A DNA stretch of 64,000 bases from Tillus elongatus (GCA_964006375.1 OZ023266.1:13590565-13654564); one strand, 5' to 3'. Shown: positions 1 through 10,432, counted from the stretch's first letter. Numbers and translations are program-made. The notes: generated by a model from the letters alone, not told the origin.

Positions 1-1446
1 CTGGTGTATGGTTGCGTACTTGCCGAGGCTAGCTGATAGTCTAGCATCGGTGCTGCCCCCATATGCGCCGGCTCTTACTCCCAAATTGGTTTTGGAGCCG
101 TCAGAGTACCAGCAGAGGTCCGCTCTCAACAGGGTCGTTTGGTTTCGGTCCCAGTCCTCCCTTTCCGGGAGGACGATCTTGAAAGACAGATCTCTGCTGA
201 TCTTTGTAGGCATCAAGTCTGAGACCATTCCAGGAATCCTGTGACAATCACTGTCATCAAGGAGACCGGACCCTCTCAGACTGACTTCCCTCAGCATGCT
301 ATCTGCCGTTTGTTTTAGTCTGTACGTTGTCCACCTCGCCACCCTCTCCAACCATATGTGAAGTGGGGGAATATTAAGGAGGACCTCCAGAGCGGCTGAT
401 GGTGCGGTGCTTATCGCTCCCGTTATCATCAGACAAGCTTGTCTCTGTAGATGAGCCAGTTTGGCCCTCGCGATACCACGAAGTACCTTAGGCCACCAAA
501 CTATGGCTCCATATGTTATCATTGGCCTGATAACCACTACATAGAGCTAGTACATCTGTTGGGGGTTTGTTCCCCAGTTGTTACCACAGATTCTCCGGCA
601 GGTCCACAGGGACATTTTAGCCCTGCGGATAACATTTTCTAACTGTATGTCTCAGTTGAGCTTCTTATCTAGGATAACTCCCAGATATTTTGCTTGGTCC
701 GAAAATGGAATGGTTTCCCCCATAAGAATAGGTGGTTAATTTGTCCAACCTTCTTCTTCTGGTAAAAGGAACAATGATCGTTTTGCGGGGGTTCACAGAC
801 ATCTGTTCCCTCCGGCACCAATCATTGATGACATTTAGTGCCTCTTGAAGAGTACTTGCCAGTTCCTCCTCAGTTTTGCCTCTAACCATTATGACAAGAT
901 CATCAGCATACGCCTGGACCTCAACCTCCCAGAGTCCGAGATAGCCAGCAAATCGTCCACAAAGAGGGACCACAGCAGGGGGGATAGAACGTCCCCCTGA
1001 GGACACCCCCTCGCAGCCTTGACGCCGACCACCTCTCCCCGCAACGAGGTAATAATGGTCCGATTGTGCAGCATGTTTCCGATCCAGCCACAGATGGTAG
1101 GTTCCACCCCCCTAGCGATAGTGGCCTCGTAGAGGGAGATCGGTAATGCATTATTAAATGCTCCTTCGATGTCGAGAAATGCCGCCACCGCAACGTCTCC
1201 ATTTTCCAGAGAGTGTGTGATCTTCTCGACGAGGTTATTGAGCGCTAACTCGGTTGATTTGCCAGTTTGATAGGCATACTGGTGGGTATTTAGGGGGTTA
1301 TTGGGTAAGATGTTCCCCCTAATGTGTCCCTCCAGTATTTTTTTCAATCCCTTCAGGAGGAATGATGTAATACTGAGAGGTCTCAGTGATGTAGGTAGGA
1401 GGTCCTTATGTCCCAATTTGGGAATGTAAACCCCCCTAACCACCAT
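1..1446 (-). mobile_element. LINE-B copy 1: I/LOA/R1-like non-LTR retrotransposon, RT plus RNase H, broken
   Basis: Read on the minus strand, 1446 to about 665 encodes a reverse transcriptase: a VYIPKLG segment, RPLSITSFLLKGLKK, the AFLDIEGAFNN block carrying the first catalytic Asp, RGCPQGDVLSPLLWSLFVDDLL, and a YADDLVI box. The frame shifts around 889-1006, so the RT core is split over two frames. From about 460 to 1 the reading continues with an ACLMITGAISTAPSAALE segment and a ribonuclease H start (WYSDGSKTN), which runs off the window edge. RT followed by RNase H is the order of I, LOA and some R1-type elements, which copy their RNA into DNA at a nicked target. The 5' part (endonuclease) is missing; the copy stops at the palindrome at 1446. 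Dead copy. Confidence 0.85.
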
Positions 1447-1507
1447 CCGGTCTGGCTGGAACTACATTCCATCCAGCTGGATGGAATGTAGTTCCAGCCA
1501 GACCGGA
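1446..1507. repeat. 62-bp perfect palindrome
   Basis: Bases 1446-1507 equal their own reverse complement with no mismatch; the centre is CAGCTG at 1474-1479. The left half continues the LINE-B copy and the right half leads into a TAR repeat (ACGAACTTATCCAAGC follows). A spacer-less inverted repeat is either a fold-back junction made during repair or insertion, or an assembly/polymerase artefact. Confidence 0.9.
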
Positions 1508-1880
<373 letters not shown>

Positions 1881-2603
1881 CTTTTTGGAAACGCTATATT
1901 TTTGTAAGTATCTGAGTAACTGGAATGAGACTTTTGGCTAGAGATAGTGCAAATAAACCTATGTTCTGAATTTTAAATAATTTGGTACACAATATTTAGT
2001 TTTTTCCAAATTAAAAATAAACCCCAAAGACATGCGTTGAACAGACTTAGTGGTTAATGTCCAATGCCTGACAGACAGAGTAGTTAACTGCCATGCGTAG
2101 ATTAATTCAACAGGTATAAACCATACATCAACGGCAACCAAACTAAATATATACCAGGCAGAAAACATACTACTCGAACCAACAATCGTGAAATCTCGGC
2201 CGCAATTATGGAAAATGACAGAGGACATGAAATAAAAAAATTGCTCAGTGATTGTTATTTAACTGGGGGATTCAATCAATTATTAAAAGACACTATATTT
2301 GTAGCTTTATTAACGGCCCCAAATAAAGTTTTAGCGCAGCATAGATATATTATGCTGTCGCATAATATAGCAGAAATTTAAACAAAATCAAGCCAAGTCC
2401 CGATAAAAATGATTTTAAAATAGTTTCTTCTATCTTTAAACTTAAACATAAGACGTCATATAAGACTGAAACAGTCATGGGATGTGTTTTAATGGTAATT
2501 CTACTAATTCTGTAATTAATAATTATTGTTACATATACTTTGAATATAATATCCCGGGCATGAAGCCGATCTAAAGTATCACGCAAATAAAACGTTAGTT
2601 GAC
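1881..2603. other. AT-rich DNA without recognised content
   Basis: Only short open stretches without domains, splice-like structure or codon bias. No repeat shared with the rest of the window was recognised. Confidence 0.5.
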
Positions 2604-2675
2604 TTGTGCCTAGATGGCGCAAGGCGCAATGCAGTTGCCTCCTAAGCAGAAGGTTACATGATCGAATGCACCTCG
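2604..2675 (+). pseudogene. tRNA-Arg(CCU)-like sequence (tRNA pseudogene or SINE head)
   Basis: The stretch reads like a degenerate tRNA: an A-box-like TAGATGGCGCAAGGCGCAAT, an anticodon-arm-like TTGCCTCCTAAGCAG with CCU in the loop, and a B-box-like ATGATCGAATGC. The CCTCCTAAGC loop is what metazoan tRNA-Arg(CCU) carries. The acceptor ends do not pair well and the B box departs from GGTTCGAATCC, so it is not a working tRNA gene. A tRNA-derived SINE head is the alternative. Confidence 0.4.
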
Positions 2676-3057
2676 ATGAATGTATGTTTTTTTATGTTTT
2701 ATTTTTATATTTGCAGAAACAATAGTGCAAAGATTTAATATGTTTTAAACAAGATGTCATTTTTTGTTTCAAACGCCTAAATAAGTTTATCACCTTTGAG
2801 TCTGAAATTATAATTTTGTTATTGTTGATATTGAAAAAACTGGTTTGATTAGGTTGACTAAAACGAAATCATACTGGCGATTAATAAGGAAAAATAACTG
2901 ATACGTTTATAATTTGGCAGATACTTTATTTTTCTAAATATGAATTAAGTTTCCTTCTGAAAATATTCTGTATGACTACTGAAATTTCTAATACAAGTTT
3001 CTTTTAAAGAGACTTACACTATCTACAGATATAGCAAAATGTAGTTCTTTAGCTTCA
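2676..3057. other. AT-rich DNA without recognised content
   Basis: No open frame of note and no recognised repeat before the TAR copy that begins at 3058. Confidence 0.5.
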
Positions 3058-3389
3058 TATAAAAGTCTGGACGCAGCAAGTGCGTTATGGTAGTGAATTT
3101 TCATAGAAATGATCTGGCACGAAATATTTTTTATAACTTTTTTTTTCTTTTAACATAGAAATATAGATTTTGGTATATAGTTTCCCTTTAATGTTATAAA
3201 CTTACGTACCAAATTTGGTTACCATAGCTTTCCTATTTTTTGAAATAAATTTTTTTTCCCAAAGAAAACCCAAAATTTTCCAGGAAAACCTGGTCCGATT
3301 TTCCTGGCTAACGAACTTATCCAAGCCACTTACAAAAGGAAGGCACATGCTAAATTTTATCAAAATCGGTCCATGATTTTTTGAGTTAT

Positions 3390-3458
<69 letters not shown>

Positions 3459-3583
3459 ATATAAAAATTGAAACTGACCCCGGATATGGGTTCTAGGGGT
3501 CCTATATCGCGCTCATTTGAAGAAATTTTTTCAAAAGTCGAGATCTCCTCTTTAGTGAATTTTTTCTAAGAAAATTCACTAAA
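3058..3583 (+). repeat. TAR family repeat, copy 2 (near-complete), (TA)n at 3393-3455
   Basis: Best forward reference copy. It opens with GACGCAGCAAGTGCGTTATG then GTAGTGAATTTTCATA, passes CCTGGCTAACGAACTTATCC and TTTTTGAGTTATCGG, then (TA)n, then GGATATGGGTTCTAGGGGTC, GCGCTCATTTGAAGAAATTT and a terminal near-palindrome of TTAGTGAATTTT and AAAATTCACTAA at 3553-3583. Both ends share GAAAATTCACTA in opposite orientation, which suggests a TIR-type, non-autonomous DNA element. No transposase is encoded. Confidence 0.7.
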
Positions 3584-3629
3584 ATTGAGTGTTTGGCATT
3601 TTTCTCAAAAAGATTTTTTTGATATTAAA

Positions 3630-3805
3630 GAGATATCGATGGTAACACTTTCGAAAGAATTCTTCAAATGTGCGCGTACTAGGACCTCTAAAATCGATCT
3701 TCAAGGTCTGTGTAAGTTTAAAGTTTACTAATATGCTGTACAATCATAGTGTACAATTCTTATGAAAATTCACTACTATACCGCACTTGCTGAGTCCAGC
3801 ATTTT
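3630..3805 (-). repeat. TAR family remnants
   Basis: Contains reversed family blocks (GAGATATCGATGGTAACACTTTC, then TGCGCGTACTAGGACCTCTA), and at 3765-3805 the family end GAAAATTCACTACTATACCG followed by CACTTGCTGAGTCCAGC. The (TA)n core is missing. Confidence 0.55.
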
Positions 3806-4278
3806 AAAAATTTAATCTATTAACCTTGTGCATCACCAGTCTTATTTGTTGTTGCTATTCACATGGAAACATAATAAAGAAAATAAGCAGCAAAAACAGT
3901 TGGCTTAAATAAAACATTACATTCTGTCACATTTTCACAAACTCATAACAAATGTCACCCAAATTTCACATTTACAAAATTTTCGTGCATCCAAACTTCA
4001 TCAGAATTTCCTGTTGCTCCATATTCAAATTTTCATCAGTAAAGAATGCAAAAGATTGCCCGGGAATTTCTGCAATTCAGACGTGGAATTATACTAACAA
4101 ATATTTTGGAAAATAATTTGACAGGTAAGGACAACATTTATGAACCCCACAATATGTACATTTTAAAACATTTACTACAAAAACTGTAAGCAAATTAACT
4201 TCAAACAGTCTCACTAGCAACTAATCTATGAGAAAATAAAGCTTATAATACACTACTGATTAATATTTTATAATTATA
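3806..4278. other. AT-rich DNA without recognised content
   Basis: No gene or shared repeat recognised up to the 5' truncation point of LINE-A copy 1. Confidence 0.45.
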
Positions 4279-6788
4279 AAGACTACAACCTCCCAAACGT
4301 TACCTGGACAAGCAGTGCTGAGAGTGCTCCAGTTATTAGTGGTAACAGTCCATCAGCCTCACTTGTTTCTAACAGTTTTGGTTTTTGGGGCTTGTTCCAA
4401 AAAAATTTTGTACTTAATAGATTGAATAGAACTTTAGATTTAGTTTTTAGTAATATAGATAACATATGTGTTGATGCATCTTTGGATCCGATTTTTCCTG
4501 CTACTGCACATCATGTGCCCCTAGACATTTCTTTTTCACTTGAGACTCCCCCAACTGAACCCTATGAAGAGTATTTTTATGACTTTCGTAATGCTGATTA
4601 TTGTGCCATGAATTATTTTCTTTCCGAATTTGACTGGGAATATCTTGAGTCATTGGAGATAAATGATGCTGTGAAGTGCTTTTATGACATTCTGTTTAAT
4701 GCTGTGGATCGGTTTGTTCCAGTTAAGAGATGTAAAAAATCATGTTTCCCTCCTTGGTTTAGTGTCGAGCTTAGAGGCATGATAACTGAGAAGAAGAGGG
4801 TACACAGTAAGTATAAAAAATATGGTAGAATAGATGATTATATTAGGTTTTCTGGTCTCCGAGAGGAATGTAGGAATCTTCGTGATACTTGTTACAGAAA
4901 TTTTATTGCTTATACTGAGAATAATTTTGAAAACAATCCGGGTTCTTTCTGGTCTTATATTAACAAGTTGAGGAGGATTTATGATCTTCCTGAGGCTATG
5001 TATTATGATGATGTTAGGAGTGATTCTTTGCATGATTCGGTTGATCTTTTTGCTAGTTTTTTCTCATCTGTGTATGAGGTACAGGCTGGCGGTGTCGGTC
5101 CTGATCCTTTTTTGCGTGAGTCGGTAAATATGACTGTGCCTAGTGTTACTTCTGCTGATATTATTGATCGTATCTGTAGTTTGAAAGATAAACTTAGTTA
5201 CGGCCCAGATGGAATCCCCTCCCATCTGTTAAAATCTTGTGCCTTCACCTTGGCAATTCCACTGAGGATTCTCTTTAACATGTCCTTATTGTCTGGTGAG
5301 TTTCCACATGTTTGGAAACATTCTTATTTGATGCCCGTTCATAAGCAGGGACCAAAGCACTTGGTTACTAATTACAGAGCTGTTTGTATTCAGTCAGAGA
5401 TACCCAAACTTCTGGACTTTTTTGTCTCTAGGCATATAACTTGGGAATGCAGACATGTTTTCGCCGAACAGCAGCATGGTTTTCTTAAGGGAAGATCTAC
5501 AACGACCAACCTTCTTCTTTACCAGAATGTATTGGTCTCAGCTTTGGAGGATAGGTTACAGATTGATTCGGTGTATACAGATTTCTCCAAAGCGTTTGAT
5601 AAGGTAAATCACGCCTTATTATTGTCAAAACTTGCATTGTTGGGTTTTAATGCCAATTTGTTGTCTTGGGTGCGCAGCTTCCTTATGGGTAGGTCCCAGA
5701 GTGTAAAGATCAGGAACTTCATTTCTGGTAGTATTACTGTTTCTTCAGGAGTTCCTCAGGGTTCACATTGTGGACCAGTCCTCTTTAATCTTTTTATCAA
5801 TGATGTCATACATTCACTTAAGCATAGTCAGATTTTGATGTTTGCTGATGATATCAAAATTTTCAAGATTGTTCGTTCCAGACAGGACGCTTTACTTTTA
5901 CAGGAAGACTTAAATCGTTTTGCTCGGTGGTGTGGTGACAATCTTCTGACTCTGAATGTTGATAAGTGTTTCTGCATTACATTCACTAGAGCTCAGTTTC
6001 CCATTGACTTTGTGTACTCCATGGGCTCTGGTGCTTTACAGAGGAAGGAAATGATTAAAGACTTGGGCATTGTATTGGATAGGGAATTATCTTTTGGGGA
6101 TCACATGGAGTACATAGTGTCTAAGGCATATAAAATGTTAGGATTTATTCATAGATCAACTCTGGATTTTTCATGCAATAGCTTTAGAAGGCTGTATTGT
6201 GCTCTGGTTCGCTCTTTGTTGGAATGCTCTTCTGTAGTCTGGAGCCCGAATTACAATATTTATATCAATCAGATTGAGGCCGTACAAAATAGATTCTTAA
6301 GAATTTGTGCTTACAGAATGGGCTTTCAGAGAAATGATCTTAACCTTTCTTATTTGCGGAATCGGCTGCACTTGCAGTCACTGAGAGGTAGAAGGATTGT
6401 CAGTGATGTTTGTTTTTTGCACAAATTATTAGTGAATAAAATTGATAGTCCTTCTTTGCTTGAGTTAGTCTCTCTAAGGATTCCGAACTGCACGAGAGCG
6501 AGGGAGGTTTTTGTGGTTCCCTTCCATCGAACCAATTATGGCTTTTTCAGTCCGATGTCGAGAGTGGCGAGAACTGCAAATGAGTATTCGGAGCTCTTGG
6601 ACATGTTTAATGATTCTGACCGTGTAATTAGAGGAATTTTGAGAGGTGTTATTGATTGAATTGTCATACATATGGTATACAGGTTATGTTTTGCTTTCTT
6701 TTTTTTTTTTATGTTCTCATATTGTGATTATTTAAGACTAATGTAGTTTTAGATGTTCTTATTATTATTGTAAATGGTTAATCCGTTG

Positions 6789-6819
<31 letters not shown>
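4279..6819 (+). mobile_element. LINE-A copy 1: Jockey/CR1-like non-LTR retrotransposon, 5' truncated, poly(A) tail
   Basis: A 2.5-kb retrotransposon made of one long frame, a short 3' UTR and a poly(A) tail ending at 6819 after AATAAATAAATT. The left end cuts into the endonuclease domain just before the DYNLPNVTW block, the usual result of incomplete reverse transcription. A shorter copy at 60698-62459 matches it almost base for base over the shared part, so both are recent. A clear target duplication was not found for this copy. Confidence 0.9.
4281..6659 (+). CDS. LINE-A endonuclease (C-terminal part) and reverse transcriptase
   Basis: The frame is open from 4281, upstream of the first in-frame TTG/ATG-like codons, so the true start was lost with the 5' end. 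Codons 1-9 (DYNLPNVTW) and the TAHHVPLDI block near 4510-4535 are the last motifs of the apurinic endonuclease that nicks the target DNA. The RT follows: LSYGPDGIPSHLLKSC, YRAVCIQSEIPKLLD, QHGFLKGRSTTTNLL, YTDFSKAFDKVNH (first catalytic Asp), SGVPQGSHCGPVLFNLFIND, and MFADDIKIF at 5838-5864 (catalytic FADD). It ends with the usual thumb region and a tail near NEYSELLDMFNDSD. There is no RNase H, as in Jockey and CR1 clades. The frame is intact to the TGA at 6657, so the RT domain itself looks functional. Confidence 0.9.
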   Translation, partial: DYNLPNVTWTSSAESAPVISGNSPSASLVSNSFGFWGLFQKNFVLNRLNRTLDLVFSNIDNICVDASLDPIFPATAHHVPLDISFSLETPPTEPYEEYFYDFRNADYCAMNYFLSEFDWEYLESLEINDAVKCFYDILFNAVDRFVPVKRCKKSCFPPWFSVELRGMITEKKRVHSKYKKYGRIDDYIRFSGLREECRNLRDTCYRNFIAYTENNFENNPGSFWSYINKLRRIYDLPEAMYYDDVRSDSLHDSVDLFASFFSSVYEVQAGGVGPDPFLRESVNMTVPSVTSADIIDRICSLKDKLSYGPDGIPSHLLKSCAFTLAIPLRILFNMSLLSGEFPHVWKHSYLMPVHKQGPKHLVTNYRAVCIQSEIPKLLDFFVSRHITWECRHVFAEQQHGFLKGRSTTTNLLLYQNVLVSALEDRLQIDSVYTDFSKAFDKVNHALLLSKLALLGFNANLLSWVRSFLMGRSQSVKIRNFISGSITVSSGVPQGSHCGPVLFNLFINDVIHSLKHSQILMFADDIKIFKIVRSRQDALLLQEDLNRFARWCGDNLLTLNVDKCFCITFTRAQFPIDFVYSMGSGALQRKEMIKDLGIVLDRELSFGDHMEYIVSKAYKMLGFIHRSTLDFSCNSFRRLYCALVRSLLECSSVVWSPNYNIYINQIEAVQNRFLRICAYRMGFQRNDLNLSYLRNRLHLQSLRGRRIVSDVCFLHKLLVNKIDSPSLLELVSLRIPNCTRAREVFVVPFHRTNYGFFSPMSRVARTANEYSELLDMFNDSDRVIRGILRGVID

Positions 6820-6820
<1 letters not shown>

Positions 6821-7375
6821 AATTTCATTTTGATGACTTTACAAGGAAGCTATTTTTTTATGTTATCAGCACCTCATATGTTTAATAAGCTGTAGTTTGG
6901 AACAATTATTTCTCGGTACATATACAGTAGAATATATATACCCACAGTATTTTAATATGTTAGGAAACAATTATCCAACTAGAAATACATGTATTGTTGC
7001 TGTACCTCAACACTCTACTTCACTTTTCCAGAAAGGGACAAAATATATGGCAATCAGGGCATATAACCATTTACCTGTGTGCATAAGAAACATCACTGGG
7101 CTTCTAAAATTTAAGAGAGAGCTAAAGAAATATTTTTTAGACCACCCATTTTATTCAATAAATGAATATTTTAATATTGGGTGATGCTTATTTGTATGTC
7201 TTTTGTCCCATTTTAATACATTGTATAGACTTTTTTTAATATAAACATATGATGATGTATTTGTCCATTGAAGTGTGCATGCGTAAAAGCGTATGTTGTG
7301 TAGGTTAATTGTAGTTTTGTCTGCACAGTGTTCTGCATTTTATGCCCTTTCATGAGTTTGTTTTTAGTAAATTTT
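6821..7375 (+). pseudogene. CR1-like LINE C-terminal fragment and 3' UTR
   Basis: An open stretch at 6897-7184 encodes 95 residues ending in KGTKYMAIRAYNHLP, LLKFKRELKKYFLDH and FYSINEYFNIG. This is the C-terminal signature of CR1/L2-type reverse transcriptases (compare YNRLPETIK, FKASLKSYL and YYSIAEYL in LINE-D at 11289-12110). RT motifs upstream are absent; LINE-A copy 1 lies directly to the left. AT-rich sequence after the stop may be its 3' UTR, resuming beyond the TAR insertion near 8075. Confidence 0.6.
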
Positions 7376-7384
7376 TATTTAAAA

Positions 7385-7489
7385 AACAATCACTAATAGA
7401 GAGGTATTGATGGTGAGACATTGCAAAACATTTTTTTTCAAATGAGCGCGAACTAGGACCCCTAGAACCCATATCCGTGGTCAGTTTCG

Positions 7490-7586
<97 letters not shown>

Positions 7587-8072
7587 GTGTGTGTGTGTGT
7601 GTGTGTATCCGTCTGATAACTCAAAAAATAATTAAGCGATTTCAATGACACTCAGCAAGTGCCTTTCTTTTATTAATGGCTTGGATGAGTTCGTTAGCCA
7701 GGAAAATCGAACGGGGTTTTCCGGGAAAATTTTGAGTTTTCTTTCAAAAAAAATTTTTTCTCCGAAAATAACAAAGCTGTTTTAATGAAATTTACTATAT
7801 ATGTTGTGTTGGGAGGGACCTTACTAAGTACCAAAATTCAGCCTTCTAAGTTTATAGAAAATTGAGTTATTCAAATTTTAAATTATCTTTAAAAAAAAAA
7901 TTATCTACAAAAATTACAAACTTATTTTAATGAAATTTGGTGAATATCTTGCCCTAGGAAAGACCTTACTACATACCAAAATTAAACTTTCTAAGTTTAT
8001 ATAAAACTGAGTTATTCAAATTTGAAGCATTTAATAAAAATTCACTACCATAACGCACTTGCTGCGTCCAGA
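7385..8072 (-). repeat. TAR family repeat, copy 3, (TA)n/(TG)n at 7492-7606
   Basis: A full reversed copy: TCACTAATAGAGAGG, CAAATGAGCGCGAACTAGG, TAGAACCCATATCC, (TA)n with a (TG)n end, GATAACTCAAAAAATA, GGCTTGGATGAGTTCGTTAG, and the end block GAAAATTCACTACCATAACG plus CACTTGCTGCGTCCAGAG at 8040-8072. Two internal stretches resembling each other (ACAAAGCTGTTTTAATGAAA and ACAAACTTATTTTAATGAAA) show a local duplication. Confidence 0.7.
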
Positions 8073-8074
8073 GT

Positions 8075-8270
8075 TTTTATATGTTTTTTTTTGTATTTTA
8101 GATAATGACTTCTTAACTGTAGGTTTGGGGCCTTTTTTATTGAGTCCCTAATTATAGATTTACAATCTTTATATATTATGCCCTGTGTGACGAGTTGCTA
8201 CATATTATGTTTTGAAGCGTTCCTTGCCCGTTTGGGATTTTATGAATAAAGTTGTATTATTATTATGAAT
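8075..8270 (+). repeat. LINE 3'-tail-like sequence
   Basis: Ends in ATGAATAAAGTTGTATTATTATTATG, the AATAAA plus trinucleotide tail typical of CR1/Jockey elements in this window. It may be the displaced 3' UTR of the fragment at 6821-7375, split by TAR copy 3. No coding is visible. Confidence 0.3.
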
Positions 8271-8274
8271 CAAT

Positions 8275-8790
8275 AAGCAATAAGCAATAATATCTCGTAC
8301 AAACCGGATTTCGTTATATCAGAACTAAGACGTAACTACAAAAAAACAAAAAAAAATGTAGGTATGTACATACCTATATGTGAGTGTACAAACCGGACTA
8401 CTCCCCTGTAACCCATTCCATAAATATTGAAAGTCAACTGTAACTGCCTAGTTTTAAGGAAAAATTTTATTCTCATAAAAAAAACACCACTGTACATTAT
8501 TACTTAATCTAACTTTATACACAAGTAGTCTGTGATTTTCATTTATACTGCCGGTTTTTCTTTTTCCTTCTTTTTCAAAAAGTTTTCAATGGAAGTTAAT
8601 AAACTTAGCTCATTCTCTTAGTTTGAGGCCCTTGCTAAAAATATTCTGTGCTTCTCAGCGGAATCTACGGCATCTTGCAGTGAAACATTGGTGCATTCGG
8701 GGCTTTGAGATTGTTTGTCCGAATCGGAATCTTGTATCACTTCTTCGGTCGTGTTCAAATTTGCAGTGGAAGCAGTATTCGAGGTGTGGC
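8275..8790 (-). mobile_element. pogo/Tigger-like transposon 3' fragment with transposase C-terminus
   Basis: On the minus strand, 8775 down to about 8537 reads as an acidic then lysine-rich tail (EEVIQDSDSDKQSQ, DAVDSAEKHRIFLARASN, a stop, then SIENFLKKKEKEKPAV), like the C-terminal end of CENP-B/Tigger transposases. Next comes a terminal region with GTACAGTGGTG, CTAGGCAGTTACAGT, GGAGTAGTCCGG and TCTGATATAACG. The same terminal region lies in the opposite orientation at 9583-9791. The catalytic DDE core is missing; the left side is joined directly to LINE-C copy 1. Relic. Confidence 0.5.
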
Positions 8791-9570
8791 CTCATTTGTG
8801 CAGTATATAAGGTATAGAGATTAGCTGGTGAAAAGTATTTGCGAGCCCAGAAGAGGAAACCTAATTTCTTAGCAGCCGCTTCTGCAATCGATGTGACATG
8901 TTGGTGCCAATTGAGATTTAGATCCACAGAAATGCCAACAAGTGAAAAGGACTCATTACTTTGAATAACTTGGTTGTTCATTGTGATGGGTCTAGGGCTG
9001 GTGTATCTCTTATGAGATAGAAAGCAAGACAGATTTGGTGGGGTTGAATTGTACAAGATTTCTACTTCCCCAGTCTAATAGTTTTTGGAGATCCACAGAG
9101 ACAGAACCCTCAGTGAGTCTGCGATCCTGATCTAATTGGGTTAAAGAGACAGGCTTAGAATATTGTATATTTGAGTGGAGGGTGCTGTCATCCGCGTAAC
9201 TGCGAACTGGGTTGGATGTGCTAGAGAGGAGGTCATTGATGTGGAGAAGAAACAAAGTAGGGGTTAAAGCTGAACCTTGAGGGACTCCTGTATTAATTGG
9301 ATACAGTTTAGAGAAACGGCCATCCACGACAACAGAAATGCTCCGGTTGGAGAGGAAATTTGCTGTCCAGGTACAGAGTTTTGTTGGTAGGCCATAGGCC
9401 GGAAGTTTATTAAGCAGCACTGGGTACCAGATCTGGTCGAATGCTTTGGATGTGTCTAGAGTGACAATCTTGGATTCACCGTGTAGTTCCATAGACTTGT
9501 TCCAAGGATGGGTAACAAAGGAAAGGAGGTTGGCAGTTGATCTACGCTGACGGAATCCATACTGCCTGTC
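8776..9570 (-). mobile_element. LINE-C copy 1: CR1/L2-like RT fragment
   Basis: Minus-strand frames 9492-9010 and 9056-8790 cover the RT centre: TLDTSKAFDQIWYPVLLNKL, INTGVPQGSALTPTLFLLHI, SYADDSTLHSNIQYS (catalytic YADD kept), then LSHKRYTSPRPITMNN and GISVDLNLNWHQHVTSI. A frame break near 9010-9056 separates the two parts. The 5' end stops inside RQYGFRQRRSTAN near 9570, and the 3' end stops at the LEYC block where pogo-like sequence begins. Neither a start nor a 3' tail remains. Confidence 0.8.
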
Positions 9571-9582
9571 GTTGATTATATA

Positions 9583-9791
9583 TACAGTGGTGGTTTTTTT
9601 ATGTGACTAAAATTGTTTATTCAAACTAGGCAGTTACAATTGCCTTTCAATATTTATAGAAGGGGTTAAAGGGGAGTAGTCCGGTATGTACATATACATA
9701 TAGGTTTCTTCTTAGTTCTGATATAACGAGATTCGTTTTTACGAGACATTATTGCTGGTCCATTGACTCCTCGTTAAATCCGGATTCTACT
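9583..9791 (+). mobile_element. pogo-like terminal fragment (MITE-like), inverted partner of 8275-8560
   Basis: Starts TACAGTGGTGGTTTTTTTATG and ends ATCCGGATTCTACTGTG. The ending, reversed, is CAGTAGAATCCGGATTTAAC, very like the ends of pogo/Tigger elements. Internal blocks (CTAGGCAGTTACAATTGCC, GGAGTAGTCCGG, GTTCTGATATAACG) match the left fragment in reverse orientation. Together the two form an inverted pair around LINE-C copy 1. Confidence 0.5.
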
Positions 9792-10059
9792 GTGTATATA
9801 TATAAACATAAAAAGAACAAGACACAAAATACCAGTGTTTACAATAACTAAACACTATGATCAAAGAAATTAATTCTATCCTTGTAAATATTAGCAAACC
9901 GAAGAAGCATGGTTATTGGTTCATTTTTGCCATAATTTGACTGATAAAATGGTATCTCAAAGGTTCAGTATTTCGAGTTTGTCGATCCTTGACATTAAAT
10001 TTAATTTTGGAAAAATTTTGTACATAGAAAACATTTGTTATATTAATCAAATATGCTCA
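9792..10059. other. AT-rich DNA without recognised content
   Basis: No frame, splice signal or shared repeat recognised. Confidence 0.45.
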
Positions 10060-10300
10060 GCACATCTTGTGCGAGTGTAAAGATCTGGACCACAAAAGAC
10101 AACTGTTTTAAGGACAGTCTAGACCGGAGACAGTGCAATATAAAACTTCACCCTACCAATCGCTGTGCAGACTAGTTCAAGGCACAGTGATTTTGGGATG
10201 GGTGGAGTAGAAAAGACAAAGGGCATGCACAATAATCCAAAGGCTGCGGTGCTATCGGGGCGGCAAAGACGCGGACGAGCCGTAGGGGAAGAAAAAAAAT
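10060..10300 (+). mobile_element. LINE-B 3' tail fragment
   Basis: Matches the 3' end of the LINE-B copies at 40550-40715 and, reversed, 36354-36600: CAGCACATCTTGTGCGAGTG, CAGACTAGTTCAAGGCACAG, GGATGGGTGGAGTAGAAAAG, GGTGCTATCGGGGCGGCAAA and an A-rich tail. Only the last cysteine-knuckle codons and the 3' UTR remain. Confidence 0.75.
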
Positions 10301-10385
10301 CAAATCTGGTACGTACGTTTCTACTACATACATTATACTATCTACCAAATTTGGTGTCTTTCATTAAAGAAAAAGGGATGTATTG

Positions 10386-10432
10386 ATATTCTTATGAAAA
10401 TTTGCTGCCATAATGTACTTTCCGCGTCCAGA
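10386..10432 (-). repeat. TAR family end fragment
   Basis: ATTCTTATGAAAATTTGCTG, CCATAATGTACTTTCCGCG and TCCAGATTT match the family end GAAAATTCACTACCATAACG CACTTGCTGCGTCC with several changes. Confidence 0.5.

Noticed and set aside
3553..3583. Helitron 3' end (hairpin plus CTRR)
   Set aside because: CTAA lies within the palindrome itself rather than a few bases after it, and the insertion context is not consistently A/T; the other end has no TC start.
4740..5033. Minus-strand frame inside LINE-A copy 1
   Set aside because: Antisense of an intact RT frame, no motif.
4250..6840. Target-site duplication for LINE-A copy 1
   Set aside because: ATAATTATAA before and ATAATTTCATT after are only loosely alike in AT-rich DNA; not convincing.
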